Source of the DNA: Salinirubellus salinus
GTDB lineage: Archaea; Halobacteriota; Halobacteria; Halobacteriales; Haloarculaceae
Assembly (NCBI RefSeq): GCF_025231485.1
Contig: NZ_CP104003.1
Location: 3,348,001-3,412,000, forward strand
DNA: 64,000 bases
Direction: 5' to 3'
The position numbers and the translations under genes were made by a program. Under the pieces are notes generated by a model. The model ran no database searches. It was not told the DNA's origin and was given only the letters and a program-made list of their open reading frames with translations. Of this stretch, positions 48,801 through 58,905 are shown in pieces (position 1 is the stretch's first letter; the number at the start of each line of letters is the position of its first letter).

Positions 48801-51632
48801 TGGTCGTTCTCCGATGTTTCCCGTCTCTCCATCGAACGAGTACAGCCCCATCTCCCGCTCCGCGGCGGTATTTTCCGTCACCGAATCGGGGTGCTCTTCC
48901 CGTGCGATGTCACGAATCGGCGTGAACCCCTCCTCCGTGTGGATCAGCGTGTCGCCGGTCACACACAGTCCCGCGCTGGAGGAACCCTTCCCCGAGGTGT
49001 AGACCGAGCGCGGCGCGAGCTTCTTCACGTACTGGAGAATCTGCGAGTTGTGCGAGACGACGTTGTTCCCGATGTACGTGTGTGTGCCTTCGACTTCGAG
49101 GTCGTAGACCCAGTCGTAGTCGGGTGTGAGTTCCTCTATCGTGTCGATACGCTCCCAGCCGATGTCACTCTCGGCCAGTTGCCTGAGCCTCGCCACGTCA
49201 TCGGTAACGGCAAGCGCGTCGTCGATTCGTTCACGAAGCGTCTGTTCTGCAATCCAGACCCCACCGCCGTCGGGCACACTCTGGCCCTTCTCGTAGTGGC
49301 TCACCGACGCCTGTGACACCCCCATCGAGGCCGCCAGTGATTCCTGAGAGACGTTCAGTTCGTCACGCAGGTCGATGACCGTCTCCCAGTCGTAGGCCCC
49401 GTGGCCCAACCGGGATCTCTGATCTCTGAGCCAGTCGAGACGTGCCTCGAACGTGTTCAGCACCGACCGGAGGCTCGCTCGGCTCGGATTTCGGTCGCCG
49501 CGCTCGTAGTGCTGGTAGGTCGACCGGGGAAGTTCGAAGTCGTGTTGTGAGAGTTCGAGCTGCTCCCGAATCCGCTTCAGTTCGTCCCCGATGTCCGGAA
49601 CGATGTCGACGTTCGTGTTCCGGGGGGTTCCTTCGTATTCGTCTGCGCTGAGTGCCTTCCGTTCCGTGACGAAGCCGATTTCGGTGACGTACTTCTCGAA
49701 GTTCCGGCCACTGATTCGAAGCCGATAGCTGTCGTTGTGCCGCGGGTGGAGTTGCGACTCGATCCCGAGCCGGAGGAGCAGACTTCGGACGCCTTCGAGT
49801 AACTCACGGCTCATCGACGCAATCGTGATCTCGCGCTCCTTCTCCGAGACGGAGCACTCCCCGTCGACGTACGCTCTCAGGAACGCCCGCTGGATCGGCC
49901 GACTCGCCCCCAGAATCTGCTGTGGGACGCGTTGGCCTGCCGACCGCTCGAGGATTGCGGGTTCTATGTTTCTGAGGAAGTCGACGAATTCGCCTGAGTG
50001 GCAGCTAACGAACCCGACGTGCGGGGAGTCGTGGTGAGCCCGACGCTTACTACGCAGTCCCAACGACTCGATGCACGTCCGTGCGTCCGTCAGTATCTCC
50101 TCATCGGCATTTGTGATAACGACACTTCCACCGGCACCTGATGCTCGGTTGACGTAGCCTTCGCTGATGATATACCCGAGTAACCGGGACAACTCTGGTG
50201 TCAGCGACTTGGGTGTCTCGAGCGAGTTCGTATTGGGGTGATCGATACGACGATGCTCGATGTTCAGCGAGTCGTCAGCGTCCGGTCGAGTTCGACGCGG
50301 CACAGCGAGGAACTCCCCTTCTTCGAGCGTATCTGCCCGAACCGCATCGAGCGTCCCGTCGAGGTTCGCGAACAGCGGATGAGAGGGGGTGACCTCGACC
50401 TCTCGACCGCTCTCGGTCGTGATGCAGTACATCCGGTCTGGTGCCTCCCGCTTCCACACCTTCGTCGCCGTCGCGGGCTCGATTCGACCGTCGTCTGTGA
50501 CCGACAGGACCTCGAAGTCGACCGGCTGATACACCCCGTCGTCGATTGGAACGGGATCGTCGAGGTGCTCTTCGACCAACTTCCCTAGCTGTTGCTCGGT
50601 TCCATCACCGAGTGTGACACTTGTATCAAAGCTCTGACACTTGCCCGTACCCGGGTCACCGATCATGAGAATGTGGATGTCCCCACGAATCCGCGACCCG
50701 TCCGGGAGCGACTTCCTGACCCCGGAGAACAGCTGCATGATGATGGCAAGTTTCTCGGTGTGGTAGCCCCAGATGGACGGCGCCATCGACTTGACCATCT
50801 TCTCGTAGATGTCGGGGTCCGAGGAGAGTTCGACGATGGCCTTCTCGTCCTCGTCGGAGATGTCCATCTCCTCGAACTGCTCGTCCTCGATGCGGATGGA
50901 GAGGCCCTCCATGTAGAAGTCGAAGATGGAGGACTTCTCCTGCTGGCTCCCCTGCTGTTCGAGGTGGAGGATGCCGGTGGCGGTGACGTGGTCGCCCGCG
51001 GTCACGCGGCCGGTGATGTCGTCCTCGATGTTCACGTCGATGGCCTGCGGCGTCTCGCCGCCGCGCAGGCCCTCGGGTGACTCCTGGATGCGGAGCTTCT
51101 GGGCGTCGACGAACTCCGACTGGTCGAAGTTTATCTTGAACGGGCCCTGTCGCTCGCACCCCTGACACTGGTGGGGTTCCTGGAAGTCGCCACCCGACTG
51201 CGGGATGCGGGTGAGCGTGCCGCAGCGCTGGCACTCGAACGCGGCCTCCTGCATCTTCGGGCGGACGTCGGTGGCCTTGCGGACGATACCCTGGACGGCG
51301 ACGAGGTTGCCGACGTGGTCGGCGCGGATGTCGCGGATGCCGGTGGCCTCGCTGAGGTTCTCGACGCGGACGTGCGCGCCGCCGAGTTTCACGTCGACCG
51401 GGAGGTCGTACAGCCGCAGGGCCTCCTCTGCGTACTCGCGCATCTGGCCCGGCTTGGCGACGAAGTCGTCGGCGATGTCCGGGTCGTAGCGGTAGAGGTC
51501 GTTCCAGTCGAGGTAGAGCGAGCGCTGTTCGTTCGGGTACTTCTGGGCCAGTTCGCCGATCTCGTTCCGGTAGTAGTCGCGGTAGAACTCCTCGAAGCGG
51601 TCGATGAGTTCGGCGTCGTCCCCGATGGCCAT
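45828..51632 (-). CDS. mcm: Replicative helicase MCM with three inteins
   Basis: 1934-aa precursor. Removing the three inteins (531, 525 and 181 aa) leaves a 697-aa MCM of normal haloarchaeal length. N-terminal zinc site: CQRC ... CQGC (residues 134-159). Walker A GDPGTGK is cut by intein 1 directly after its Lys331. Intein 2 sits after SSSAGL, and intein 3 after the Walker B segment (VDELDKMR). The sensor/arginine-finger region (GAANPTYGRFDEY ... LISRFDLIF) and a C-terminal winged helix follow. MCM unwinds DNA at replication forks, so splicing must be efficient for viability. Confidence 0.97.
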   Translation of the reverse strand: MAIGDDAELIDRFEEFYRDYYRNEIGELAQKYPNEQRSLYLDWNDLYRYDPDIADDFVAKPGQMREYAEEALRLYDLPVDVKLGGAHVRVENLSEATGIRDIRADHVGNLVAVQGIVRKATDVRPKMQEAAFECQRCGTLTRIPQSGGDFQEPHQCQGCERQGPFKINFDQSEFVDAQKLRIQESPEGLRGGETPQAIDVNIEDDITGRVTAGDHVTATGILHLEQQGSQQEKSSIFDFYMEGLSIRIEDEQFEEMDISDEDEKAIVELSSDPDIYEKMVKSMAPSIWGYHTEKLAIIMQLFSGVRKSLPDGSRIRGDIHILMIGDPGTGKCQSFDTSVTLGDGTEQQLGKLVEEHLDDPVPIDDGVYQPVDFEVLSVTDDGRIEPATATKVWKREAPDRMYCITTESGREVEVTPSHPLFANLDGTLDAVRADTLEEGEFLAVPRRTRPDADDSLNIEHRRIDHPNTNSLETPKSLTPELSRLLGYIISEGYVNRASGAGGSVVITNADEEILTDARTCIESLGLRSKRRAHHDSPHVGFVSCHSGEFVDFLRNIEPAILERSAGQRVPQQILGASRPIQRAFLRAYVDGECSVSEKEREITIASMSRELLEGVRSLLLRLGIESQLHPRHNDSYRLRISGRNFEKYVTEIGFVTERKALSADEYEGTPRNTNVDIVPDIGDELKRIREQLELSQHDFELPRSTYQHYERGDRNPSRASLRSVLNTFEARLDWLRDQRSRLGHGAYDWETVIDLRDELNVSQESLAASMGVSQASVSHYEKGQSVPDGGGVWIAEQTLRERIDDALAVTDDVARLRQLAESDIGWERIDTIEELTPDYDWVYDLEVEGTHTYIGNNVVSHNSQILQYVKKLAPRSVYTSGKGSSSAGLCVTGDTLIHTEEGFTPIRDIAREEHPDSVTENTAAEREMGLYSFDGETGNIGERPSSHVWRMPEKPCRRIETAHGKELEASVNTPVLTCGDNGLEWKPVSEVTAGEYVAAPKYTDIDRETPPIGDYIEYTNEKLRLSEDSIEFVRDGLRREFGTLRDAAAALELTEDFIYDSLSNRFLAQERLNQLLEAIGATREDVTVRRAMLAHGSDVRIPREFDEELLYLIGLVFGDGDLSLDARGGNRGMVRISNSDEALLERAAAIIERKFDRQVEIEYQEERVPCIRLNSATVARFFSNIGMESPKEDLELDSRLTTAEHADAFLRGLMDADGSVTRRASGSSSIQLSTISGPLAKQVQLMFETYGVAARRRRRDRRGEHTLENGYTIESKHVQHHLTVYGRYIEQYAEVVGFESGEKRAALETLVGASQRREEKIPVGGALQAAQIGSGGGSYYMNFTRGDNPGRGRAREILEAFDLGGMHTSVEEAVDADLVWEEVVAAVDTGKKEVYDLTVPETHNFLGNGLVTHNTAAAVRDDFGEGQQWTLEAGALVLADQGVAAVDELDKMRCVTGDTLVHCADGRFEIAELADEATEAGTTESLPNGRTIRDLDLEVWTMAEDGRVLQRPVTAIHEYEPPTELTEVTLDSSRTLRSTTDHPFFLDDEGERIERPAAELGAGDRVYVPPQSLRTAADGGVLLDDVDKGAEELSVETARVASVETIENEDEERVYDLTVEDTHNFVANGMVVHNSEDQSAMHQALEQQEISISKAGINATLKSRCSLLGAANPTYGRFDEYEPVGEQIDLEPPLISRFDLIFTVTDKPDKEKDQQLAEHIIKTNYAGELNTHRVSVSTSNVSQQEVDNVTEEVVPEIDPELLRKYVAYAKRNCYPTMTEEAKTAIRDFYVDMRTQGSDDSAVPVTARKLEALVRLAEASARIRLSDRVTTEDTDRIIAIVQSSLEDVGMDPETGELDADMVEAGTSKSQRDRIKNVKGIIRELQEEYEDGAPYDQVLERAETGGIERSKAEHEIQKLKDRGDIYEPKTDHLRVV
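46731..47273 (-). other. MCM intein 3 (mini-intein)
   Basis: 181 residues (1454-1634 of the precursor), starting with Cys (CVTGDTLVHC) and ending HN, followed by Ser. Splicing blocks A (CVTGDTL), B (STTDHPFF) and F/G (VYDLTVEDTHNFVANGMVVHN pattern) are present, but there is no LAGLIDADG endonuclease. A splicing-only intein, presumably after loss of its endonuclease. Confidence 0.93.
47391..48965 (-). other. MCM intein 2 with homing endonuclease
   Basis: 525 residues (890-1414), starting CVTGDTLIHT and ending THN, followed by Thr. The LAGLIDADG-type endonuclease core shows YLIGLVFGDGDLS (about 1111-1123) and FLRGLMDADGSV (about 1209-1220), both with acidic residues, so activity is plausible. 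An extra helical segment (RDAAAALELTEDFIYDSLSN) lies between the N-terminal splicing domain and the endonuclease. Confidence 0.93.
49047..50639 (-). other. MCM intein 1 with homing endonuclease and HTH domains
   Basis: 531 residues (332-862), starting CQSFDTSVTL and ending SHN, followed by Ser, within the Walker A loop. The endonuclease has LLGYIISEGYV (about 484-494) and FLRAYVDGECSV (about 584-595). Residues about 682-790 are an unusual addition: two Xre-like helix-turn-helix units (LKRIREQLELSQHDFELPRSTYQHYERG and LRDELNVSQESLAASMGVSQASVSHYEKG patterns). Confidence 0.93.
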
Positions 51633-51791
51633 CTGTTGGACGGGCTTGTGCTCCTTCGGCTAAGAACCTTGGCAAGCCGGGGTGGAAGTGGTCGACACCC
51701 CTCGGCTTCCGGTGGAGGGGGTCGTCACGACTCTCGGCCGAGCGCCCCGTCGGAGAAGCATTGATTCCGTTCGCGGACGACGTATGAGTCC

Positions 51792-52655
51792 ATGCTCGAC
51801 GACATCCTCGTCCCGACCGACGGCAGCGAGAGCGCGGCCACGGCCGTCAGCTACGCCAGCGATCTGGCGAACACGTACGGGGCGACCGTCCACACCCTGT
51901 GTGTCGCCGACGCCCGGACCCTCGAGAACGCGCCGCATCGAGAGCGGATGCGAGCGGACCGGGCCGACCTCGCCGAGCGGACCTGTGCGGAGTTCGCCGC
52001 GGCCGGTGTCCAGGCCACGCAGGCCGTCAGGACCGGTGTCCCGCACCGCGCCATCCTCGAGTACGCGACCGAAGCGGGGGTCGACCTCGTCGTGATGGGC
52101 ACGCACGGTCGGACGGGGGTCGAACGCTATCTGCTCGGGAGCGTCACCGAGAAGGTCGTCCGGCTCTCCGACGTCCCCGTCCTGACGGTCAAGTCGATGG
52201 ACGAGGACGCAGTCACGTACCCCTACGAGGACGTGCTGGTGCCGACCGACGGCAGTGACGGCGCGGCGGCGGCGACCGACCTCGCCGTCGACGTCGCGAG
52301 CACCTACGGCGCTCGGCTCCACGCCCTCTCGGTCGTCGACACGATGGCGATGGGACTCGACGTTCGCTCCGACGCCGTCGTCGACCGACTCGAAGCCGAG
52401 GCCCGGCGAGCGGTCGAGGCCGTCGAACGCAGGGCGGCCGACACGGCCGTCACTGGGACCGAGACGGCCGTCGAGTACGGGACGCCCCACGGTGCGATTC
52501 GCTCGTACGTGGAGGCGAACGGGATCGACCTCGTGGTGATGGGGACCCACGGACGGAGCGGTCTCGAACGGTACCTCCTCGGCAGCGTCGCCGAGAAGAC
52601 GGTGCGGACCTCGCCGGCACCGGTGGTCACGGTCCGGCCTGCCGAGGGTGAGTGA
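51792..52655 (+). CDS. Tandem universal stress protein (UspA x2)
   Basis: 287 aa with two UspA domains. Each starts with a V(L)VPTDGSDxA pattern (residues 4-13 and about 146-155) and ends with the ATP-binding loop GTHGRTGVERYLLGS / GTHGRSGLERYLLGS. Both loops are intact, so both halves may bind ATP. Cytoplasmic stress-response protein; exact role unknown. Confidence 0.9.
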   Translation: MLDDILVPTDGSESAATAVSYASDLANTYGATVHTLCVADARTLENAPHRERMRADRADLAERTCAEFAAAGVQATQAVRTGVPHRAILEYATEAGVDLVVMGTHGRTGVERYLLGSVTEKVVRLSDVPVLTVKSMDEDAVTYPYEDVLVPTDGSDGAAAATDLAVDVASTYGARLHALSVVDTMAMGLDVRSDAVVDRLEAEARRAVEAVERRAADTAVTGTETAVEYGTPHGAIRSYVEANGIDLVVMGTHGRSGLERYLLGSVAEKTVRTSPAPVVTVRPAEGE

Positions 52656-52734
52656 CCACGCGACGTGACGGTTCCGGGGCCGGGGCAGCCCCCGCCCCGA
52701 ACGCTCGCCCCACCGCCCCTCCGCCGACCGAGAT

Positions 52735-53220
52735 ATGTGGCTGGAGACGCTAGGCGTGGCGATGGAGGAGCAGAACTGGTCGATACGAGCACGGCTCGAG
52801 CGGGTCGACGACCGGGTCGTCGGCCTCCTCGAACGGTACGGGCACCGCTTGCACCGGCGCTCGCTGGGACTGCTGTTCGTCTGGCTGGGCCTGCTCAAGC
52901 CGATGGGCCACGAGACGGCGACGTCCCTGCTCGCCCACACCATCTACTGGGGCTCGCCGGAGACGATGGTCGTGGTGCTGGGCTGGTGGGAGGTCGCCAT
53001 CGGGCTCGCGATGCTCTACAAACCCACCGTCCGCGTCGCGCTGTTCCTGTTGCTCGTCCGGATACCGGGGACGATACTGGCGTTCGTCCTGCTCCCCGAG
53101 GTGACGTTCATCGAGTTCCCGCTGGTGCCGACCCCGGAGGGCCAGTACCTGCTGAAGGACCTGGTGCTGTTCTTCGCGGCGATGGCCATCGGCGGGGCCA
53201 TCCGCCACGAGCACTCTTGA
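52735..53220 (+). CDS. Four-helix membrane protein
   Basis: 161 aa (an internal ATG at 52762 is an alternative start). Four hydrophobic helices around residues 44-57, 80-96, 98-118 and 137-155. The segment SLGLLFVWLGLLKPMGHE and LGWWEVAIGLAML recalls DoxX/DUF417-like membrane proteins, but the assignment is tentative. It lies between the two UspA genes. Confidence 0.7.
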   Translation: MWLETLGVAMEEQNWSIRARLERVDDRVVGLLERYGHRLHRRSLGLLFVWLGLLKPMGHETATSLLAHTIYWGSPETMVVVLGWWEVAIGLAMLYKPTVRVALFLLLVRIPGTILAFVLLPEVTFIEFPLVPTPEGQYLLKDLVLFFAAMAIGGAIRHEHS

Positions 53221-53240
53221 GACCGCTGCTGCCGACGGCC

Positions 53241-54131
53241 TCACTTGGCTCGCTTCACGACGAGCACCGGGACGTCGACCGTCCGGAGCACGGCAGACGC
53301 GACACTGCCCAGCACCTGTCGGCCGAGCCCCGACCGGCCGTGTGACCCCATGACGATCAGGTCGACGTCGTGCTCCTCGACGTACGCCCTGACGCCGGCA
53401 GCGGCACCGTCGAACGAGGTCGTCCGTTCGACGGCCGTCTCGACGGGCAGGTCCGGGGCGGACGCCTCGATTCGCTCCACGACGCTGTCGACGGCTTCTC
53501 GACCCCTCGCGTCGAGCCGTTCGAGGAACTCCTTCTCGAGCCCACCGGCCCCGAACGCGCCGCCAGCGGCCTGGACGTCCACCACGTTCAGCACGTCGAT
53601 GGTCGAGTCGAACTGCCGGGCGACGGCCACTCCGTGCGGGACCGCGACCTCGGCGTTCTCGCTCCCGTCCGTCGTCAGGAGGACGCGTCCGTATCCGGCC
53701 CCGCCGTCGTGGTCCTCGCCGGGGACCACGAGCACGGGGACGTCACTCCGGTGGAGGACCTGCTCGGTGACGCCGCCCAGGAGTCGCCGCCCGAGTCCGG
53801 TCACGCCCTGCCGGCCGACGACGACGAGGTCCGCGTCCTGTTCGTCGGCGACCCGGGTGATCTGGACGGCGGGCTTGCCGTCCACCAGACGCGTGGTGAC
53901 GGGCTGCCCGAGCTCCGAGGCCAGTCCTTCGACCTCTTCGAGGGCTTCCGCTCCCCGTGCACGCAGCTGGTCTCGTTCGGCGTCCGTCTCCGTGAGTCGG
54001 AGTGCGCCGTGCTCGACGACGGAGAGCACGTGGACCGTCGCGTCGAAGGCGCGGGCGAGGCGGAGGCCCCGCCGTGCTGCTCGTCTCGCTTCGTCACTGC
54101 CGTCCACGGCGATCACGATCCGGTCGTACAT
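53241..54131 (-). CDS. Tandem universal stress protein (UspA x2)
   Basis: 296 aa from the ATG at 54131 (MYDRIVIAVDGS). Two UspA domains: loop GRQGVTGLGRRLLGG in the first and GSHGRSGLGRQVLGS in the second, both ATP-type. It is convergent to the membrane protein gene. The second tandem UspA protein of this region, with only moderate similarity to the first. Confidence 0.9.
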   Translation of the reverse strand: MYDRIVIAVDGSDEARRAARRGLRLARAFDATVHVLSVVEHGALRLTETDAERDQLRARGAEALEEVEGLASELGQPVTTRLVDGKPAVQITRVADEQDADLVVVGRQGVTGLGRRLLGGVTEQVLHRSDVPVLVVPGEDHDGGAGYGRVLLTTDGSENAEVAVPHGVAVARQFDSTIDVLNVVDVQAAGGAFGAGGLEKEFLERLDARGREAVDSVVERIEASAPDLPVETAVERTTSFDGAAAGVRAYVEEHDVDLIVMGSHGRSGLGRQVLGSVASAVLRTVDVPVLVVKRAK

Positions 54132-54257
54132 GTTACCGAGACCTGACGGGCGACGGTCTTGACCGTTTGGCACCGCCGTCGGACGGGACGGCCGACGCCG
54201 CTCGCTCGCCCGGCCGGACGACGAGGCCGCTGAGGACGCCGCTGGCCCCGTCCACCC

Positions 54258-55550
54258 CTACTCGGTCGGTGCCCGTCCCCGTGCCTCGGCGACCACTGCG
54301 GGTCGGGCGACGAACTCGGCGGCGACCCACTCCCCTTCGTAGGTCACCTCGCACGCCCCACGCTCGCGAACCCATGCGAGGAACGACTCCGTCTCCGGTG
54401 CGTTCGGTAGGCGGAAGGTGGCCCGGTCGGTCGGCAACCGCGCTGCGACCGCCCGGCGCAGTCGGTCGACCCCGGTCCCGTCACGGGCGCTCACGGGGAC
54501 GCCCTCGCCGCCATCGAGCAGGTCCGCGACCACGTCCCGGCGGGCGTCGAGCGCCCCCGGTTCGAGCGCGTCGACCTTGTTCAGCGCGACCACCGGGTCG
54601 GCCACGTCCAGCGCGTCCAGCGACACCCGGACCTTCTCGCGCACCCGGTCGACCGGGTCGCTCGCGTCGACCACCAGCACCGGTACGTCCGCCCCCGACA
54701 CCGCCGAGAGCGTCGTCCCGAACGACTCGACCAGGTCGTGTGGCACCCCGTCGAGCAGGCCGACCGTGTCGGTGAACACCGCGGGCCGGCCACCGAGGCT
54801 GCCGCGCCGGGTCGTCGTCTCCAGCGTGACGAACAGGTCGTCGGCCACGGGCGTACTGTCGGGCGCGTCGTCGTGTCCCGCCGTTCCGCCGGCCTCCTCG
54901 ACCGACATCCCGTCGGCGAGTCGGTGGAGCAGGGTCGTCTTCCCGGCGTTGGTGTACCCCGCGAGCGCGACCAGTCCGAGGCCGGCCGCCCGCCGCTCCT
55001 CGCGTCGCTCGGCCGCCTCGTCGGCCAGCGCGGCCAGTTTCGTCTCGATGCGGTCGACGCGTCGCTCGGCGTCGAGGACGGGCGAGCCCTTCTCCGTCGC
55101 CTCGTTCAGCAGCGACTCCTCGGTGGCCTGCCGGAGCCGCGGGAGTTCGTAACGCAGCGTGGCGGCCTCCACCTGCAGGGCGGCCCGACGGTCCGCGCTC
55201 CCGGCAGCGAAGATGCCGAGGACGAGCCGGTACCGGTCTACCAGTTCCGTCCCGGCCGGGAGCCGGTCGAGCAGGTTCGCGTACTGGCCGGGCGTCAGGC
55301 CGCCGTCGACCAGTACCGCGTCGGCGTCCGTCTCGGCCGCCCGCTCGGTCAGCGTCTCGGCCTTCCCGCGGCCCAGCCACGTCCCCGGGTCCTCACGGCG
55401 TCGCTGGGTGACGCTCCCGACGGGGTCGTACCCCGCCGCCTCGGCCAGTCGTTCGAGTTCGGTCGTGTCCGGTTCCGTGTGGGCGTCGCGCGCGACTCGT
55501 GCCGCGAGGACCGCGCGTCCGCCCTCGATGCGTATCGCGTGTCGTGACAT
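54258..55550 (-). CDS. hflX: GTPase HflX
   Basis: 430 aa from the ATG at 55550 (MSRHAIRIEGG). The HflX-specific N-terminal domain (GRGKAETLTERAAETDADAVLVDGGLTPGQYANL) is followed by a coiled coil and the GTPase domain: G1 GYTNAGKTTL, G3 FTDTVGLLDGVPHDLV, G4 NKVD, G5 VSARDG. HflX binds ribosomes and rescues stalled ones under stress. The Walker-like residues are intact. Confidence 0.93.
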   Translation of the reverse strand: MSRHAIRIEGGRAVLAARVARDAHTEPDTTELERLAEAAGYDPVGSVTQRRREDPGTWLGRGKAETLTERAAETDADAVLVDGGLTPGQYANLLDRLPAGTELVDRYRLVLGIFAAGSADRRAALQVEAATLRYELPRLRQATEESLLNEATEKGSPVLDAERRVDRIETKLAALADEAAERREERRAAGLGLVALAGYTNAGKTTLLHRLADGMSVEEAGGTAGHDDAPDSTPVADDLFVTLETTTRRGSLGGRPAVFTDTVGLLDGVPHDLVESFGTTLSAVSGADVPVLVVDASDPVDRVREKVRVSLDALDVADPVVALNKVDALEPGALDARRDVVADLLDGGEGVPVSARDGTGVDRLRRAVAARLPTDRATFRLPNAPETESFLAWVRERGACEVTYEGEWVAAEFVARPAVVAEARGRAPTE

Positions 55551-55793
55551 CTGATTCGTGAGTGGGTCGCCACCCACGGCACGCGGGTGCGGCGGGTGGC
55601 GCGTCGGCTGGAGAGCGATGCTCGTACCGACGGACACCGGCCCGCGAGCGGCCCCCGTCAGCGGGGGGCAGGAGAGGGGATCATCGACCGAAGCGTGTCG
55701 ACGGGGCCACAAGAGCGTTCGGGCGGAGTGAGATAGCGTGACACGACTGCCGGTGGCGCGGGGTACTTGCCCCTGTACGCCCTAGGACTGCCG

Positions 55794-56591
55794 ATGACCG
55801 ACACGAGCGACCCGGCGGGGGGAGGCGGGGAGCGACCGCGCGACGCCGCGCCACGACTCGCGGCGGCCGTCGCCGACCACTTCGCAGGCGAGGGGTACGC
55901 CGCCGTCCGCCCGAACGACCGGGCCGAAGGTGACTTTCACCTCCGGCCGACCGGAGAGGCCGCACGCTTCGGCGCGGGGGAGGTGGTCGTCGACGAACTC
56001 CCGAGCGCGGACCCGACCGTCGTCGTCGACGCGGTGGCCGCCGCCGCGAAGCGCGGCCGGTTCGCCCTCCTCGCGGCGGACCCGGACACCGCGAGCGAGG
56101 CCCACGCCGTCCTCACTGACCCGCCGGGCGCCGCGAGCGCCGACGACGACGGCCTGCGGACCTTCTACCACGTCCCCGACCGCCTCCGGGTCGGGAGCGA
56201 CGGCTTCGGCGCCGTCCGTGCGGACGGCGACCTCGTCTGGCGCGAGACCCACGAGGCGGGCGGTGTCACCGCCGAGGAGCGGACCCGCATCGTCCTCGAG
56301 GCTGACGGGAAGGTACAGGCCGCCTTCGACGCCTACACCGACCTCGCCTGCCCGGCCCCGACGGCGTTCCCCTACGCCTACCGGCGCGGCGCGGACAAGC
56401 GCATCCACGTCACGAAGGCGGGCCGCGAGGTGGGGGTCTACAACTCCATCCGCGAGCTGAAGGCCGACGCCTACGTCCCCGTGCCGGACCCGCTCGTCCC
56501 CGAGGTCCACCTGCCGGACGGGGCGGAGTTGGCCGGTCGGTGGGCTATCGCCGCCGTCACCGACGGCGACGTCGAACTGCACACCGAGTGA
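55794..56591 (+). CDS. Haloarchaeal hypothetical protein
   Basis: 265 aa from the ATG at 55794 (MTDTSDPAGG). Acidic, soluble, mixed alpha/beta, no known motif. The C-terminal region (ADKRIHVTKAGREVGVYNSIRELKADAYVPVPDPLVPEVHLP) looks structured. Third-position GC supports coding. It is 136 bp upstream of katG on the same strand. Function unknown. Confidence 0.75.
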   Translation: MTDTSDPAGGGGERPRDAAPRLAAAVADHFAGEGYAAVRPNDRAEGDFHLRPTGEAARFGAGEVVVDELPSADPTVVVDAVAAAAKRGRFALLAADPDTASEAHAVLTDPPGAASADDDGLRTFYHVPDRLRVGSDGFGAVRADGDLVWRETHEAGGVTAEERTRIVLEADGKVQAAFDAYTDLACPAPTAFPYAYRRGADKRIHVTKAGREVGVYNSIRELKADAYVPVPDPLVPEVHLPDGAELAGRWAIAAVTDGDVELHTE

Positions 56592-56691
56592 TCGGTGGCC
56601 GTCGTGAGGGCGGCCGCGTGCGTTCTCGCGCAAAAAAGTTCCCCGAGCCGGCAGATTGCTTTCGGCACGACGAACTTCAATATCGCGTTAG

Positions 56692-58872
<2,181 letters not shown>

Positions 58873-58905
58873 GGTAGAGCGGTCGCTGTCTCGGCCTCGA
58901 TCCTC

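Noticed and set aside
45828-51632. Three separate insertion sequences in the helicase gene
   Set aside because: The frame is continuous and each insert has complete intein splicing motifs, so these are inteins.
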